DNA of 64,000 nt from Pseudodesulfovibrio sp. JC047. GTDB lineage: Bacteria; Desulfobacterota; Desulfovibrionia; Desulfovibrionales; Desulfovibrionaceae. Both the position numbers and the translations under genes were made by a program. The notes beneath the pieces are model-generated. The model did not search any database and was not told the DNA's origin. It was given only the letters and a program-made list of their open reading frames with translations. Shown in pieces: positions 26,914 to 34,870 of this stretch. Location: positions 124,001-188,000 of the forward strand of contig NZ_WUEH01000002.1 in assembly GCF_010468615.1 (NCBI RefSeq), written 5' to 3'. The number at the start of each line of letters is the position of its first letter. Positions within the stretch are counted from its first letter, which is position 1.

Positions 26914-28227
26914 ATGAGCGTATTTGAATGCAGGCTGAAGCGTGACCAGAACGGTCGCATCGTTGCAAAACAGGAAATTGTTGCGGGCAGACCCATCACC
27001 TGGACGTATTCTTATGACAAGGAGGGGCGTCTTTTCGAGGCACACCTTGATGGACGGTTGATCTGCCAATGCTACTATGACAGGGAAGGCCGCCGACAGC
27101 GAGACACCTTTCCGGCTACCGTTGGATCGAGCTATCGGGACTATCGATACACCCCTGACAATCGGCTGATACGAGCGGGCAACAACACGTTTACCCATGA
27201 CAAAAACGGATTCCGATCCATCTGGTCAAACGGCGGCACATACTCCCTTTACGAGTACTCCCCGGACTACCGGCTTCTCAAAATGGAAGTGGAGGATCAG
27301 AATCGCGTGTACACCTATCGCCACAACAAAGACGGACAGCGGGCCGCAAAATATTTAAACGGCCAACGTGTCGAGGCATACCAATGGCTTGATTTCATTC
27401 GCCTTGGCGCGTTTCACGATGGACACAGGGCCTACGAATTCCACTATGCAGACAAAAACCGCCTGCCGTCATCCATGCGCCGCGAGGACGGGACCGTATT
27501 TACCCTGCATTACGATCAGATCGGCACCCTTCGGGTTGTTGCCGACGAGTCCGGCAACGTGATAAAGGAAGTGCTGTACGATCCCTTTGGCGGCATCATC
27601 GAAGACACGAATGAGGGCTTCCGAATCCCCATCGGTTTCGCAGGGGGCCTCCATGACCGAGATCTCGGCTTTGTCCGCTTTGGCTGGCGGGACTACGACA
27701 CCTTCACAGGCCGATGGACTGCCCCCGATCCGATAGGGGACAAGGGCGGAGACCCGGACTGGTACGGGTATTGTTTGGATGATCCGGTCAATGCGATTGA
27801 CCCGTTGGGGTTGGAAGGAGGCTTCTGGGGTGGAGTGAAAAAAATAGGAGCCGGTCTTGGTCAACTGTGGGACAAGGCTCCTGCGGGTATTGGTGCGGCT
27901 ATCACCAAGGGGACAAAGGGGGCAGGAGAAGATCTCAGCAAGACGGGCGAAGCTTTTGCAACCAACAAGGATTTGCAGAAATATACAGCGATTGCCTTGG
28001 GAGCAGGAGCCTTGCCCATTGCAGCGGCAGCAGGCACGACAGTAGCCCCAACCGTAGTTGGAGCCGCCATGCAACATCCTGATAAATTGGCAGCAGGAGT
28101 TAAAGCCGCCTACGACTTCACATCAAGTGCCGTCATAAAGGGACCGCCTGAACCGTCTCTTCCCGGTTATTTAGGGGGAGGTTTAAGCGAGGCGTATGAA
28201 TGGTACGAAACGAGTAAGGGGAAGTAG
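26914..28227 (+). CDS. Short RHS-repeat protein with C-terminal toxin-like tip
   Basis: A 437-residue protein. Residues about 1-300 carry RHS/YD-type repeats (Y-S-Y-D-K-E-G-R-L, Y-Y-D-R-E-G-R-R, Y-T-P-D-N-R-L) and end in the RHS core-associated boundary (F-G-W-R-D-Y-D-T-F-T-G-R-W, then D-P-I-G, Y-C-L-D-D-P-V-N-A-I-D-P-L-G-L). The last about 135 residues form a variable tip containing a long Ala/Gly-rich hydrophobic stretch (about 360-385). Full RHS proteins have over 1000 residues, so this is a short form with its own start (GGAG upstream) and no signal. The hydrophobic tip and a small membrane protein immediately downstream suggest a membrane-acting toxin and its immunity protein (inference). 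Fragments of the tip are repeated downstream. Confidence 0.88.
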   Translation: MSVFECRLKRDQNGRIVAKQEIVAGRPITWTYSYDKEGRLFEAHLDGRLICQCYYDREGRRQRDTFPATVGSSYRDYRYTPDNRLIRAGNNTFTHDKNGFRSIWSNGGTYSLYEYSPDYRLLKMEVEDQNRVYTYRHNKDGQRAAKYLNGQRVEAYQWLDFIRLGAFHDGHRAYEFHYADKNRLPSSMRREDGTVFTLHYDQIGTLRVVADESGNVIKEVLYDPFGGIIEDTNEGFRIPIGFAGGLHDRDLGFVRFGWRDYDTFTGRWTAPDPIGDKGGDPDWYGYCLDDPVNAIDPLGLEGGFWGGVKKIGAGLGQLWDKAPAGIGAAITKGTKGAGEDLSKTGEAFATNKDLQKYTAIALGAGALPIAAAAGTTVAPTVVGAAMQHPDKLAAGVKAAYDFTSSAVIKGPPEPSLPGYLGGGLSEAYEWYETSKGK

Positions 28228-28228
28228 A

Positions 28229-28417
28229 TTGAAAATAAAAATCTTAGAAATGATGTTGAGTGCAGTCATGACAATACATGGAATAGGCATGATCGTGACG
28301 AACGACTTTGAATATAGAGGTTTCCCCATCCCGGAGTGGGCAGCATATACGTATGCGCTGGGCGGTATCAGCATACTTCCTCTGGCTTGGTTCTTTCGAT
28401 CACGAAACAAGAAATAG
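28229..28417 (+). CDS. Small two-helix membrane protein, candidate immunity protein 1
   Basis: A 62-residue protein if started at TTG 28229, one base after the RHS stop; an ATG at 28196 inside the RHS gene is an alternative. Two hydrophobic segments (about 5-22 and 39-55) flank G-F-P-I-P-E-W, and the end is A-W-F-F-R-S-R-N-K-K. It is clearly homologous to the protein at 29780-29980 (shared G-F-P, L-G-G, L-A-W-F, R-N-K-K). Both directly follow a copy of the RHS tip, the arrangement of toxin and immunity genes. Function is inferred from this repeated context. Confidence 0.68.
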   Translation: MKIKILEMMLSAVMTIHGIGMIVTNDFEYRGFPIPEWAAYTYALGGISILPLAWFFRSRNKK

Positions 28418-28423
28418 AAGATA

Positions 28424-28458
28424 AAGCCCCTGACAGAAAATGCGTCGGGGGCTTCTTT
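28424..28458 (+). terminator. Terminator after RHS/immunity gene 1
   Basis: AAGCCCCTGAC and GTCGGGGGCTT pair around AGAAAATGC (one G-T pair), followed by CTTT. Confidence 0.75.
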
Positions 28459-28597
28459 GTATCGCCGAATTCCTTGGAAACGGATGGCACACAACCAACC
28501 GAATCACGATCATCTGGCCCAGCCGAGACGAATGACAGACAAATCCTTTCATACGAACAAAGAAACACCTTCCCTCGACCATATATCACTGAAACAG

Positions 28598-28683
28598 TGA
28601 CGTATTCACCCTGCATTACGATCAGATCGGCACCCTCCGGGGTGTTGCCGACGCGTCCGGCAACGTGATAAAGGAAGTGCTGT
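28598..28683 (+). pseudogene. Fragment of the RHS core region
   Basis: About 85 bases nearly identical to 27496-27581 inside the RHS gene (shared run around the codons for F-T-L-H-Y-D-Q-I-G-T-L and G-N-V-I-K-E-V-L). The frame is then lost. The following bases (to about 28735) still resemble the RHS boundary segment (cgGGACnACGACA pattern), so this is a decayed second RHS junction. The interval 28459-28840 has no intact gene that I can support. Confidence 0.75.
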
Positions 28684-28802
28684 TTTTTCTCATCGACGGG
28701 ACAACGACATCGCTGGTTCAACGAACTGCCCCTCAGGATTTGTGCTCCTGGAAAAATTCGATAATGTTTTCAAAAAATCCTGGAGCACCAAATAATCTCA
28801 AA

Positions 28803-28830
28803 CAAAAAGGCCGCCTTCGGGCGACCTTTT
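28803..28830 (+). terminator. TTCG-loop hairpin terminator
   Basis: AAAAAGGCCGCC-TTCG-GGCGACCTTTT: a stem with one mismatch and a stable TTCG tetraloop, ending in T residues, just upstream of the next gene's ribosome site. It closes the decayed RHS segment. Confidence 0.6.
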
Positions 28831-28840
28831 GGAGAATGGC

Positions 28841-29530
28841 ATGTATAAATGGTTCCAACTTTTTGTCATGGCCTTTTTTATGGTCACTCGCGCCGAATGC
28901 TCTATAGTAGATGGATATGAAACTGACATTTCATTGGAAATCCTTTCCTTGGGAATAAAGTTCATTCCGGCTTTTCTCGCCCTGACCGGAGTGAAATTGT
29001 GGATGCGGATAGCCGCGGTGAGCTGGACCATTTTCGGCTTTTCAAAAATCGTTTGGGGCATATATTTGTTGACCCAACGAACTCCACCCAATTCGTACGA
29101 CATCTTTTTGGGCTTTATCATTTGTTGCTTGGCCTACACCCTTTTTGTTCAGGAAGGCTCGAAACAGACTGATCTTCCCCTGTGGAAGGTCATATTGTGT
29201 TCACTGGCCTCTGCGGGTTTCTGGATTCCCGTACTGCGAATGACGGAACCAGCAGCCCATATTGCAGCACTGTACACCATCATAGCGATGGAGTGTCTGT
29301 TCATGACCATACCATACATATACATCGCGAGAGGAGGAAAGCGTTGGCCTTTGGGGGCAATTTTCATGGCTTTTGCAGCAGTTGGTTTCTCGTGGGGAGC
29401 CGTCCAACACGTCATGGACAAGAATTTCCATTCATTCGGTTTATGGTTCACTGCTCCGTATAGCGTCCTTTTGCTCTGGCTTTCATGGGGAATGTGGAAA
29501 AAGCAAAGAGGCCGAAATGGGCTCGTTTAA
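28841..29530 (+). CDS. Polytopic membrane protein of unknown function in RHS array
   Basis: A 229-residue protein with about seven hydrophobic segments and short loops. I recognise no family. It starts at ATG 28841 behind TTTTGGAG; an upstream TTG (28829) would overlap the terminator hairpin. It lies between two decayed RHS tip segments, so it may be a cargo or immunity gene of the array. Its larger size separates it from the two 62-66-residue candidate immunity proteins. Confidence 0.7.
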   Translation: MYKWFQLFVMAFFMVTRAECSIVDGYETDISLEILSLGIKFIPAFLALTGVKLWMRIAAVSWTIFGFSKIVWGIYLLTQRTPPNSYDIFLGFIICCLAYTLFVQEGSKQTDLPLWKVILCSLASAGFWIPVLRMTEPAAHIAALYTIIAMECLFMTIPYIYIARGGKRWPLGAIFMAFAAVGFSWGAVQHVMDKNFHSFGLWFTAPYSVLLLWLSWGMWKKQRGRNGLV

Positions 29531-29561
29531 ATGCTCTGTATCAAAACGGAAATTGTGGGAG

Positions 29562-29780
29562 GGAGCCTTGCCCATTGCAGCGGCAGCAGGCACGACAGTA
29601 GCCCCAACCGTAGTCGGAGCCGCCATGCAACATCCTGATACATTGGCAGCAGCGTCACAGATGACGGTAGATTTTGCTTCTGGAGCTTTTGATGAAGGGC
29701 CACCGCCTGCCTCGTGGCCTGGTTATTTGGGTGGTTTTGTTGGCAAAGGTCATACTGCGTATAAAAAAAGGAAAAAGTAG
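29562..29780 (+). pseudogene. Orphan RHS toxin tip, copy 2
   Basis: Codons for A-L-P-I-A-A-A-A-G-T-T and V-V-G-A-A-M-Q-H-P-D are nearly identical to the tip of the intact RHS gene. Then the sequence diverges (S-Q-M-T-V-D-F instead of K-A-A-Y-D-F) but keeps G-P-P, P-G-Y-L-G-G and a Lys-rich end. It has no RHS core and no start of its own. Its stop codon overlaps the start of the next candidate immunity gene. It is a displaced alternative tip, as seen in other RHS loci. Confidence 0.78.
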
Positions 29781-29980
29781 TGAGAGTTAAGCCGATAGAA
29801 ATCATGATGAGCCTGACAATGATAATAACAAGTCTCCTAAGCCTCAATTCAGATGTGTCCTTTTTTAAGGGGTTCCCTGTTTATACCTGGGTAGAGTATA
29901 TTATCTTGGGCGGGGGGCTTGCAATCCCCATTCTCGCTTGGTTTCTTCGCTCTCCATCCCGCAATAAAAAGGACGAATGA
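29780..29980 (+). CDS. Small two-helix membrane protein, candidate immunity protein 2
   Basis: A 66-residue protein starting at GTG 29780, overlapping the stop of tip copy 2 by one base. It has two hydrophobic segments (about 6-22 and 38-55) around G-F-P-V-Y-T-W and ends A-W-F-L-R-S-P-S-R-N-K-K. It is homologous to the 62-residue protein after the intact RHS gene. The pairing of diverged tips with diverged small membrane proteins supports a cognate toxin-immunity relation (inference). Confidence 0.68.
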   Translation: MRVKPIEIMMSLTMIITSLLSLNSDVSFFKGFPVYTWVEYIILGGGLAIPILAWFLRSPSRNKKDE

Positions 29981-30057
29981 ACAACGAACTCCCCTGAAGA
30001 TCACACTTCAGGGAAGTTCAATAATTTGAAGTAAGTAGAGTTGTTACGAGAACTTCC

Positions 30058-30216
30058 ATGCAACATCCTGATACATTGGCAGCAGGAGTTAAAGCTGCCT
30101 ATGACTTCACATCAAATGCCCTCATAAAGGGACCGCCTGAACCGTCTATTCCTGGTTATTTAGGGGGAGGTTTAAGCGAAGCGTATGAATGGTACGAAAG
30201 GAGTAAAAGGAAGTAA
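30058..30216 (+). pseudogene. Orphan RHS toxin tip, copy 3
   Basis: Fifty-two codons beginning M-Q-H-P-D-T-L-A-A-G-V-K match the last third of the intact RHS tip almost exactly, including G-P-P-E-P-S and P-G-Y-L-G-G-G-L-S-E-A-Y. The copied segment continues past the stop (30214-30216) into the first bases of the immunity gene 1 equivalent (TTG at about 30218) and then breaks off near 30245. It is a partial third copy of the tip/immunity boundary. Upstream, 29992-30013 forms a CCCTGAAG/CTTCAGGG hairpin. Confidence 0.78.
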
Positions 30217-30240
30217 GTTGAAAATAAAAATCTTAGAAAT

Positions 30241-30312
30241 CATGTTGAAACTCCTGATATCGAACCTGTAATTGACGGACTTCCTTTACCTCTTATCGAG
30301 GAGACTCAATGA
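30241..30312 (+). pseudogene. Tail of another toxin tip, coupled to the next gene
   Basis: In the frame ending at TGA 30310-30312 the sequence reads E-T-P-D-I-E-P-V-I-D-G-L-P-L-P-L-I-E-E-T-Q. Pro/Ile/Glu-rich tails of this kind end many RHS tips. The stop overlaps the ATG of the 113-residue gene (ATGA). Upstream the frame merges into tip copy 3 without a start, so this is the surviving end of a fourth tip joined by recombination. Confidence 0.5.
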
Positions 30313-30650
30313 CAGACAAAAATACCCCTGTGTTTCCGATCTTCATATTTGAAGGGCACGACATCAGTGTCTTTCTTTCCTCCGACAACATGAGCAATTA
30401 TTTAGAACACTATGATGTTATGGATTCCCTTTTTGTGGGTTATGATTTTGAAGGGAGACTGCTGGATTTATACGTTGAAGAGGACATGAGAGTTCAATGC
30501 AAATTGGCCAGCACTGACAAAAACAACCCTGAATTATTGCAAAAATTAACAGAAGCTTTGACTGACACACCTTACCATTCTCTTCTGGTCAATAATCTAA
30601 TGAAAAAAATCTATGCTGTCGCCTTATTCACCGAGAAAGGGTTCAAGTAA
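30309..30650 (+). CDS. Small soluble protein, candidate immunity protein 3
   Basis: A 113-residue acidic soluble protein with no family that I recognise and no membrane segment. It has a strong GAGGAG site and its ATG overlaps the stop of a truncated toxin tail, which is typical of a toxin/immunity junction. It differs fully from the two small membrane proteins, so it would belong to a different toxin type (inference). Confidence 0.65.
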   Translation: MTDKNTPVFPIFIFEGHDISVFLSSDNMSNYLEHYDVMDSLFVGYDFEGRLLDLYVEEDMRVQCKLASTDKNNPELLQKLTEALTDTPYHSLLVNNLMKKIYAVALFTEKGFK

Positions 30651-30726
30651 TGATTTTTAATAGAGACACAATAAGCCTTGGAAGGATCGGATAACGATCT
30701 TAAAAAAGTGTCAAACGCCACCCCTC

Positions 30727-32076
30727 TCACTCCTTTCGTTCCTCTTGGTACCGGATGCCCAGCCGACGCATTTTGCGGTAGAGCGTGCTGGGATCAATGG
30801 CCAAATCCCGGGCGGCCTGGCCTCGATTTCCATGATGCCGCTGCAAGGCTTCTTCAATAAGCACACGTTCCATCTCTTTGAATGAACATGGCCGATCTCC
30901 ACGGCCCAAGGGAGTCGCCTGACTGCGCAATTCCGGGGGCAAATGCCGGTATTTGATGCGCTCCCCCCGACACAGCACAAAGGCCTGTTCAATAATATTT
31001 TCCAATTCTCGCACGTTGCCGGGATACTCGTACTCCAAAATTCGGGCCATGGCCCGCTCGGACAATCCGGCGACAGCCTTGCTTTGCAGATGATTAAATT
31101 TTGTCACCAAATGATCGACCAGAAGCGGTATGTCGCCCCGACGCTCCACAAGCGGGGGCAACACCAAATGCACCACTCGAATACGATAATACAAATCATC
31201 CCGGAATGTTCCCTGACGCACCAGTTCCGCCAAATCCCGTTTTGCCGCCACAATGATTCGGACATTCACCTTGACCGGGTCCACCCCGCCCAACGGTTCA
31301 ATATATCGCTCCTGCAACACCCGAAGCAACCGAACCTGAACCACCGGGCTGAGATCACAAATTTCATCCAGAAAAATCGTTCCCCCCTCTGCCAACGCGA
31401 ACCGCCCGGGCTTGTCCCGTCTGGCATCGGTAAATGCCCCGGCTTTGTAGCCGAACAGTTCGGATTCCAACAAGGTATCAGGGAGCGCGGCACAGTTCAC
31501 CGCCACAAAACGCCCCTTTCTTCGGGGGGACAAATTATGAAGCGTGCGGGCGAACAGTTCCTTCCCGGTTCCGGTGCTGCCTTCGATCAGGACTGTACTC
31601 TCGCTCTCGGCAACCAACGGCAACAACGCAAACAATTTGGTCATGGCCGGGCTGCGGCCAATAATATCCTTGAACGTGTACCGGGCTTCAAGAGCCTTGC
31701 GCAATTGCTCGACCTGCGAAAGATCCTGAAAGGTCTCCACCCCACCGATAACCAGCCCTCGCTCATCTCGGAGCAGGGCTGTGGCGATCCGAACCGGCAC
31801 CCGCTCTCCCTGGGCCGTGGTAATGTGCGTGGTCGCGTTCACCACCGGATGTCCCGTGCGCAACGTGCGTTCCATGGCACATGACCGTTTGCACAAATCC
31901 GCTCGAATGATATCTCGACACTGACAGCCCTCTGCTTCATGACGAGAGACCTTGGTGATGCGTTCGGCGGCGGCGTTGAACGATAGGATACGTCGCTCCA
32001 GATCCACAGTGAACACCCCCTCGTTAATGGAATCGAGAATGGTGTCATGAAAACGATTTCGAGATGATTTCTTCAT
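30727..32076 (-). CDS. Sigma-54-dependent transcriptional activator (PAS-AAA-Fis)
   Basis: A 449-residue enhancer-binding protein. A PAS domain at about 8-125 contains four Cys (C-Q-C, then C-K-R-S-C) that may bind a cofactor or sense redox. The AAA+ domain (about 140-370) has Walker A G-S-T-G-T-G-K-E, Walker B G-T-I-F-L-D-E and G-A-F-T-D-A where most members have G-A-F-T-G-A. A Fis-type helix-turn-helix ends the protein (G-N-R-G-Q-A-A-R-D-L). The gene is divergent from an octaheme cytochrome gene that has a sigma-54 promoter, so it is the likely activator. The ATG at 32076 follows GGGGGAA; 18 upstream codons were dropped. Confidence 0.93.
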   Translation of the reverse strand: MKKSSRNRFHDTILDSINEGVFTVDLERRILSFNAAAERITKVSRHEAEGCQCRDIIRADLCKRSCAMERTLRTGHPVVNATTHITTAQGERVPVRIATALLRDERGLVIGGVETFQDLSQVEQLRKALEARYTFKDIIGRSPAMTKLFALLPLVAESESTVLIEGSTGTGKELFARTLHNLSPRRKGRFVAVNCAALPDTLLESELFGYKAGAFTDARRDKPGRFALAEGGTIFLDEICDLSPVVQVRLLRVLQERYIEPLGGVDPVKVNVRIIVAAKRDLAELVRQGTFRDDLYYRIRVVHLVLPPLVERRGDIPLLVDHLVTKFNHLQSKAVAGLSERAMARILEYEYPGNVRELENIIEQAFVLCRGERIKYRHLPPELRSQATPLGRGDRPCSFKEMERVLIEEALQRHHGNRGQAARDLAIDPSTLYRKMRRLGIRYQEERKE

Positions 32077-32129
32077 CAGGAATTCCCCCCGGTAAACGGC
32101 TTCCTTCCCTCTTTCCACTCCGAAAATCA

Positions 32130-32173
32130 TGCATTGTGCAAAAGACTATGCGCTCTATCGTGCATTCTGCACG
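32130..32173. promoter_or_regulatory. Two tandem palindromes, candidate enhancer sites
   Basis: TGCA-TTG-TGCA (32130-32140) and CGTGCA-TTC-TGCACG (32159-32173) are centred 31 bases apart, about three helical turns, and lie about 70-110 bases upstream of the -24 box. This fits binding sites for the divergently encoded activator. Confidence 0.65.
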
Positions 32174-32244
32174 TTTCCTTGCAACGGCCGGCACAGGCAA
32201 AAAATTATTCCAATAAAAATCAGGCAATTAGAAGCACTCAATCA

Positions 32245-32260
32245 TGGCACAACTGTTGCT
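32245..32260 (+). promoter_or_regulatory. Sigma-54 promoter of the octaheme cytochrome gene
   Basis: TGGCAC-N5-TTGCT matches the -24/-12 consensus (TGGCAC-N5-TTGCA/T) closely. It lies 103 bases upstream of the cytochrome start. Confidence 0.85.
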
Positions 32261-32362
32261 TTTTCCATACCATGAAAAGGGTGACTGGCACTGCAAAAAG
32301 CCCGAGAGAACACCACTTCATCCAGAGCCGGCATCCCGTTGCAATCCAAACAAGGAGGAGTC

Positions 32363-33439
32363 ATGCGAATTGGACTGTTCTGTTTCCTGTTTCTTGCCGG
32401 TGCCTGTCTCTTGATGACAGGTCCCACTCTCGCCAAGGATTCGGCAGACACGGAAAAGTGTTTTGCCACCAGCCTGCACCACACGACCAGAGGCATGGAA
32501 CACTGGTACGATGCCAAGGACGGTTTCAGTGCCGTGACCGGGGTGCCGTACAAGGATTTGGGTTGCAAGAACTGTCATGTGACCTCATGCAACGACTGCC
32601 ACTTGGTAAAAACAGAAAAAGGATACGCCTACTCCACGGAAAAAGCCAAAAAATCTGAAACCTGTCTCAAATGTCATTCACGAGAAAAAGCCACATTGAG
32701 CATGGACAAGGCCAGAGGCTTCGAAAGTGTCCACATGACCAAGATGAGCTGTTCCGAATGTCACTCCCAACGCGAAGTCCATGGCGATGGCACCTGCTAC
32801 GAAAGTATGCGCGCTCCGGGTGCGCTAGATACCAAATGTACCAACTGTCACACGCAGGACGGCGGCGAAGGGCCGGATGTCCCGGATTCAAAATCACACA
32901 AAATTCACACTGAAAAGCTTGATTGCACGGCTTGTCACGTCTCCAACACCATGACCTGTTACAATTGCCATTTTGGTGTTCTCAAGGAAACAGGCAAGAA
33001 GTCAGAGAGTTTCGCCGCCAAGGCCAAGGACTTCCTGCTTCTGGTCAAATACGATGGCAAAGTCACCAGCGGGACCCTTCAGACGTTGGTCGGACCGGAT
33101 AACTATCCCTTTGTGACATATGTCCCGTATCTCACCCATTCCATTATGGCCGAAGGCCGCACATGCGAACAATGTCACGCCACCGAGGCCGTCTCCGCAC
33201 TGGCCAAAGGAGAAAAATACGCGCCAGGAATCGTTCAAGACGGCAAGCTCTCCTTCAAAAAAGGCGTGATTCCTCTGGTTCCCGATCTGCTGGATTGGCC
33301 GTTCCTCGAAAAGAAGAAAGGCGCTTGGGTCCCCTTTACCCCAATCAACAAACCCATGGTCCAACTCGGTGTCTATGCTGAACCATTCAACACCGATGAA
33401 CTCAAAAAGATGAACACCAAACAAACATATACTCCATAG
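32363..33439 (+). CDS. Octaheme c-type cytochrome
   Basis: A 358-residue exported protein with a signal peptide (about 1-24) and eight CxxCH heme sites: C-K-N-C-H, C-N-D-C-H, C-L-K-C-H, C-S-E-C-H, C-T-N-C-H, C-T-A-C-H, C-Y-N-C-H and C-E-Q-C-H. It should be periplasmic. I do not recognise a specific enzyme family; it could be an electron carrier or a reductase. The start (32363) follows AAGGAGGAG. It is monocistronic, with a sigma-54 promoter upstream and a strong terminator downstream, and divergent from its likely activator. The substrate or signal is unknown. Confidence 0.93.
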   Translation: MRIGLFCFLFLAGACLLMTGPTLAKDSADTEKCFATSLHHTTRGMEHWYDAKDGFSAVTGVPYKDLGCKNCHVTSCNDCHLVKTEKGYAYSTEKAKKSETCLKCHSREKATLSMDKARGFESVHMTKMSCSECHSQREVHGDGTCYESMRAPGALDTKCTNCHTQDGGEGPDVPDSKSHKIHTEKLDCTACHVSNTMTCYNCHFGVLKETGKKSESFAAKAKDFLLLVKYDGKVTSGTLQTLVGPDNYPFVTYVPYLTHSIMAEGRTCEQCHATEAVSALAKGEKYAPGIVQDGKLSFKKGVIPLVPDLLDWPFLEKKKGAWVPFTPINKPMVQLGVYAEPFNTDELKKMNTKQTYTP

Positions 33440-33470
33440 CCACCCCCCACCCCCGCTATGGAAAAGATTC

Positions 33471-33500
33471 AGGGCCATGGTCGACCATGGCCCTCTTTTT
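33471..33500 (+). terminator. Terminator after octaheme cytochrome
   Basis: AGGGCCATGG-TCGA-CCATGGCCCT is a perfect palindrome followed by CTTTTTG. Confidence 0.93.
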
Positions 33501-33898
33501 GTTTTCCAAAGATGTCGATACAAAAATCGAGATTCTCATGCAGGCTCCTTATATTTAGAACAAAATTCATTACACTCTCTCCATTTTCTTCGAATATTCT
33601 CCTTCAAAAAAACGCTGTATGTCATGTGGGATCAACAAACAGTCCCAGTCCGATATATCTCCCATTTCCATGCCCCCGACTCAACAAAAGCTCCTTCATT
33701 CCACCCAAAACGGATTCATGGCCTGCTTGCAAGACTCCGAGGAGTTTTGAAAGGGGTCTTTTATGATGGCAACACGTCAAAAAAAGCGTAGTATAGGCAT
33801 AAGGTCCTTCATTTCAGGTGTTCTGTCATGCCCACACCGTCTCGACCATGCCTGAAAAAACGTTCACAGTCTCAATCTCTTGGGACATGGAGAGGTCC
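33501..33898. other. Gap without a supported gene
   Basis: Short open frames here are Ser/Pro/Phe-rich with no family likeness and no good ribosome site. The stretch presumably holds the promoter of the YbgA-like gene, but I could not identify clear -35/-10 boxes. Confidence 0.5.
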
Positions 33899-34852
33899 AT
33901 GGAAAACACAAAAATCAGATTGGGAATTGCACGATGCCTTTTGGGAGAAAAAGTTCGGTATGACGGTTCACAAAAACTGGACCGATATCTCCGGGATACT
34001 CTTGGGCACTATGTTGAATGGGTACCGATCTGTCCCGAGGTGGAAACAGGGATGTCTGTGCCACGGGAGGCCGTGCGACTTGTCGGGGACAGAGACGCTC
34101 CCAGACTGGTGGGGCGATCTTCCGGAAAGGACTGGACCAACGCCATGCGAAAATGGGGAGGAAAACGGCTCAAGAAGCTCGAAACCGAAGATATTTGCGG
34201 GTATATTTTCAAGTACGGCTCACCCTCGAACGGCATGTCACGCATCAAAGTCTACAATGAAAAGGGAATGCCCAGACATGATGGAACCGGATTATGGGCC
34301 GCCATGGTGATGCGTCGGTTTCCGCAACTGCCGTTTGAAGATGACGGACGGTTGCATGACCCTCGGCTCCGGGAAAATTTCATCGCACGAATCTTCACCT
34401 TGAAACGATGGCGAGAAGCCATGACCGCTGCGTCCGGTCCCGGAAATCTCGTTGATTTTCACACCCGTCACAAAATGCTCATCATGGCCCACAACATCAC
34501 GCTCTATCGGGCCATGGGCAAACTGGTGGCGCAGGCCGGGACAGCGGATATCGACACCTTGGGTGCCCAATATTTCTCTCTGCTTTTCAAGGCACTCTCC
34601 TACAAGCAGACGACCAAGAAAAACGTCAATGTCCTCCAGCACGCCATGGGGTACTTCAAGAAGGAACTTTCTGCGGCCGAAAAAAGAGAACTGCTCGACA
34701 TCATCAGCCAATATCACCGGGGACTTGTGCCCTTGGTCGTCCCGATAACACTGATAAATCACTATGTTTCAAAATATGAAAAGACCTATCTGGCTCTGCA
34801 ACACTATTTACGGCCCTACCCGGCTGAACTCATGTTGCGAAACCAGGTGTGA
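33899..34852 (+). CDS. YbgA-like protein (DUF523 + DUF1722)
   Basis: A 317-residue protein combining DUF523 (about 1-155; R-L-G-I-A-R-C-L-L-G, then V-P-I-C-P-E-V-E-T-G-M) and DUF1722 (about 185-300; F-H-T-R-H-K-M-L-I-M-A-H, then Q-T-T-K-K-N-V-N-V-L-Q-H). The same pairing occurs in Escherichia coli YbgA, whose gene neighbours a photolyase gene; here a photolyase gene is two genes downstream. Function is not known. DUF523 has conserved Cys that suggest an iron-sulfur or metal site (Cys10 and the Cys of I-C-P). The ATG at 33899 follows GGAGAGG. Confidence 0.9.
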   Translation: MENTKIRLGIARCLLGEKVRYDGSQKLDRYLRDTLGHYVEWVPICPEVETGMSVPREAVRLVGDRDAPRLVGRSSGKDWTNAMRKWGGKRLKKLETEDICGYIFKYGSPSNGMSRIKVYNEKGMPRHDGTGLWAAMVMRRFPQLPFEDDGRLHDPRLRENFIARIFTLKRWREAMTAASGPGNLVDFHTRHKMLIMAHNITLYRAMGKLVAQAGTADIDTLGAQYFSLLFKALSYKQTTKKNVNVLQHAMGYFKKELSAAEKRELLDIISQYHRGLVPLVVPITLINHYVSKYEKTYLALQHYLRPYPAELMLRNQV

Positions 34853-34870
34853 GCCAGAAAAGGAGCAGCG

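Noticed and set aside
33458-33791. 102- and 104-codon frames after the octaheme cytochrome
   Set aside because: They start in the terminator, have no ribosome site and show no domain likeness.
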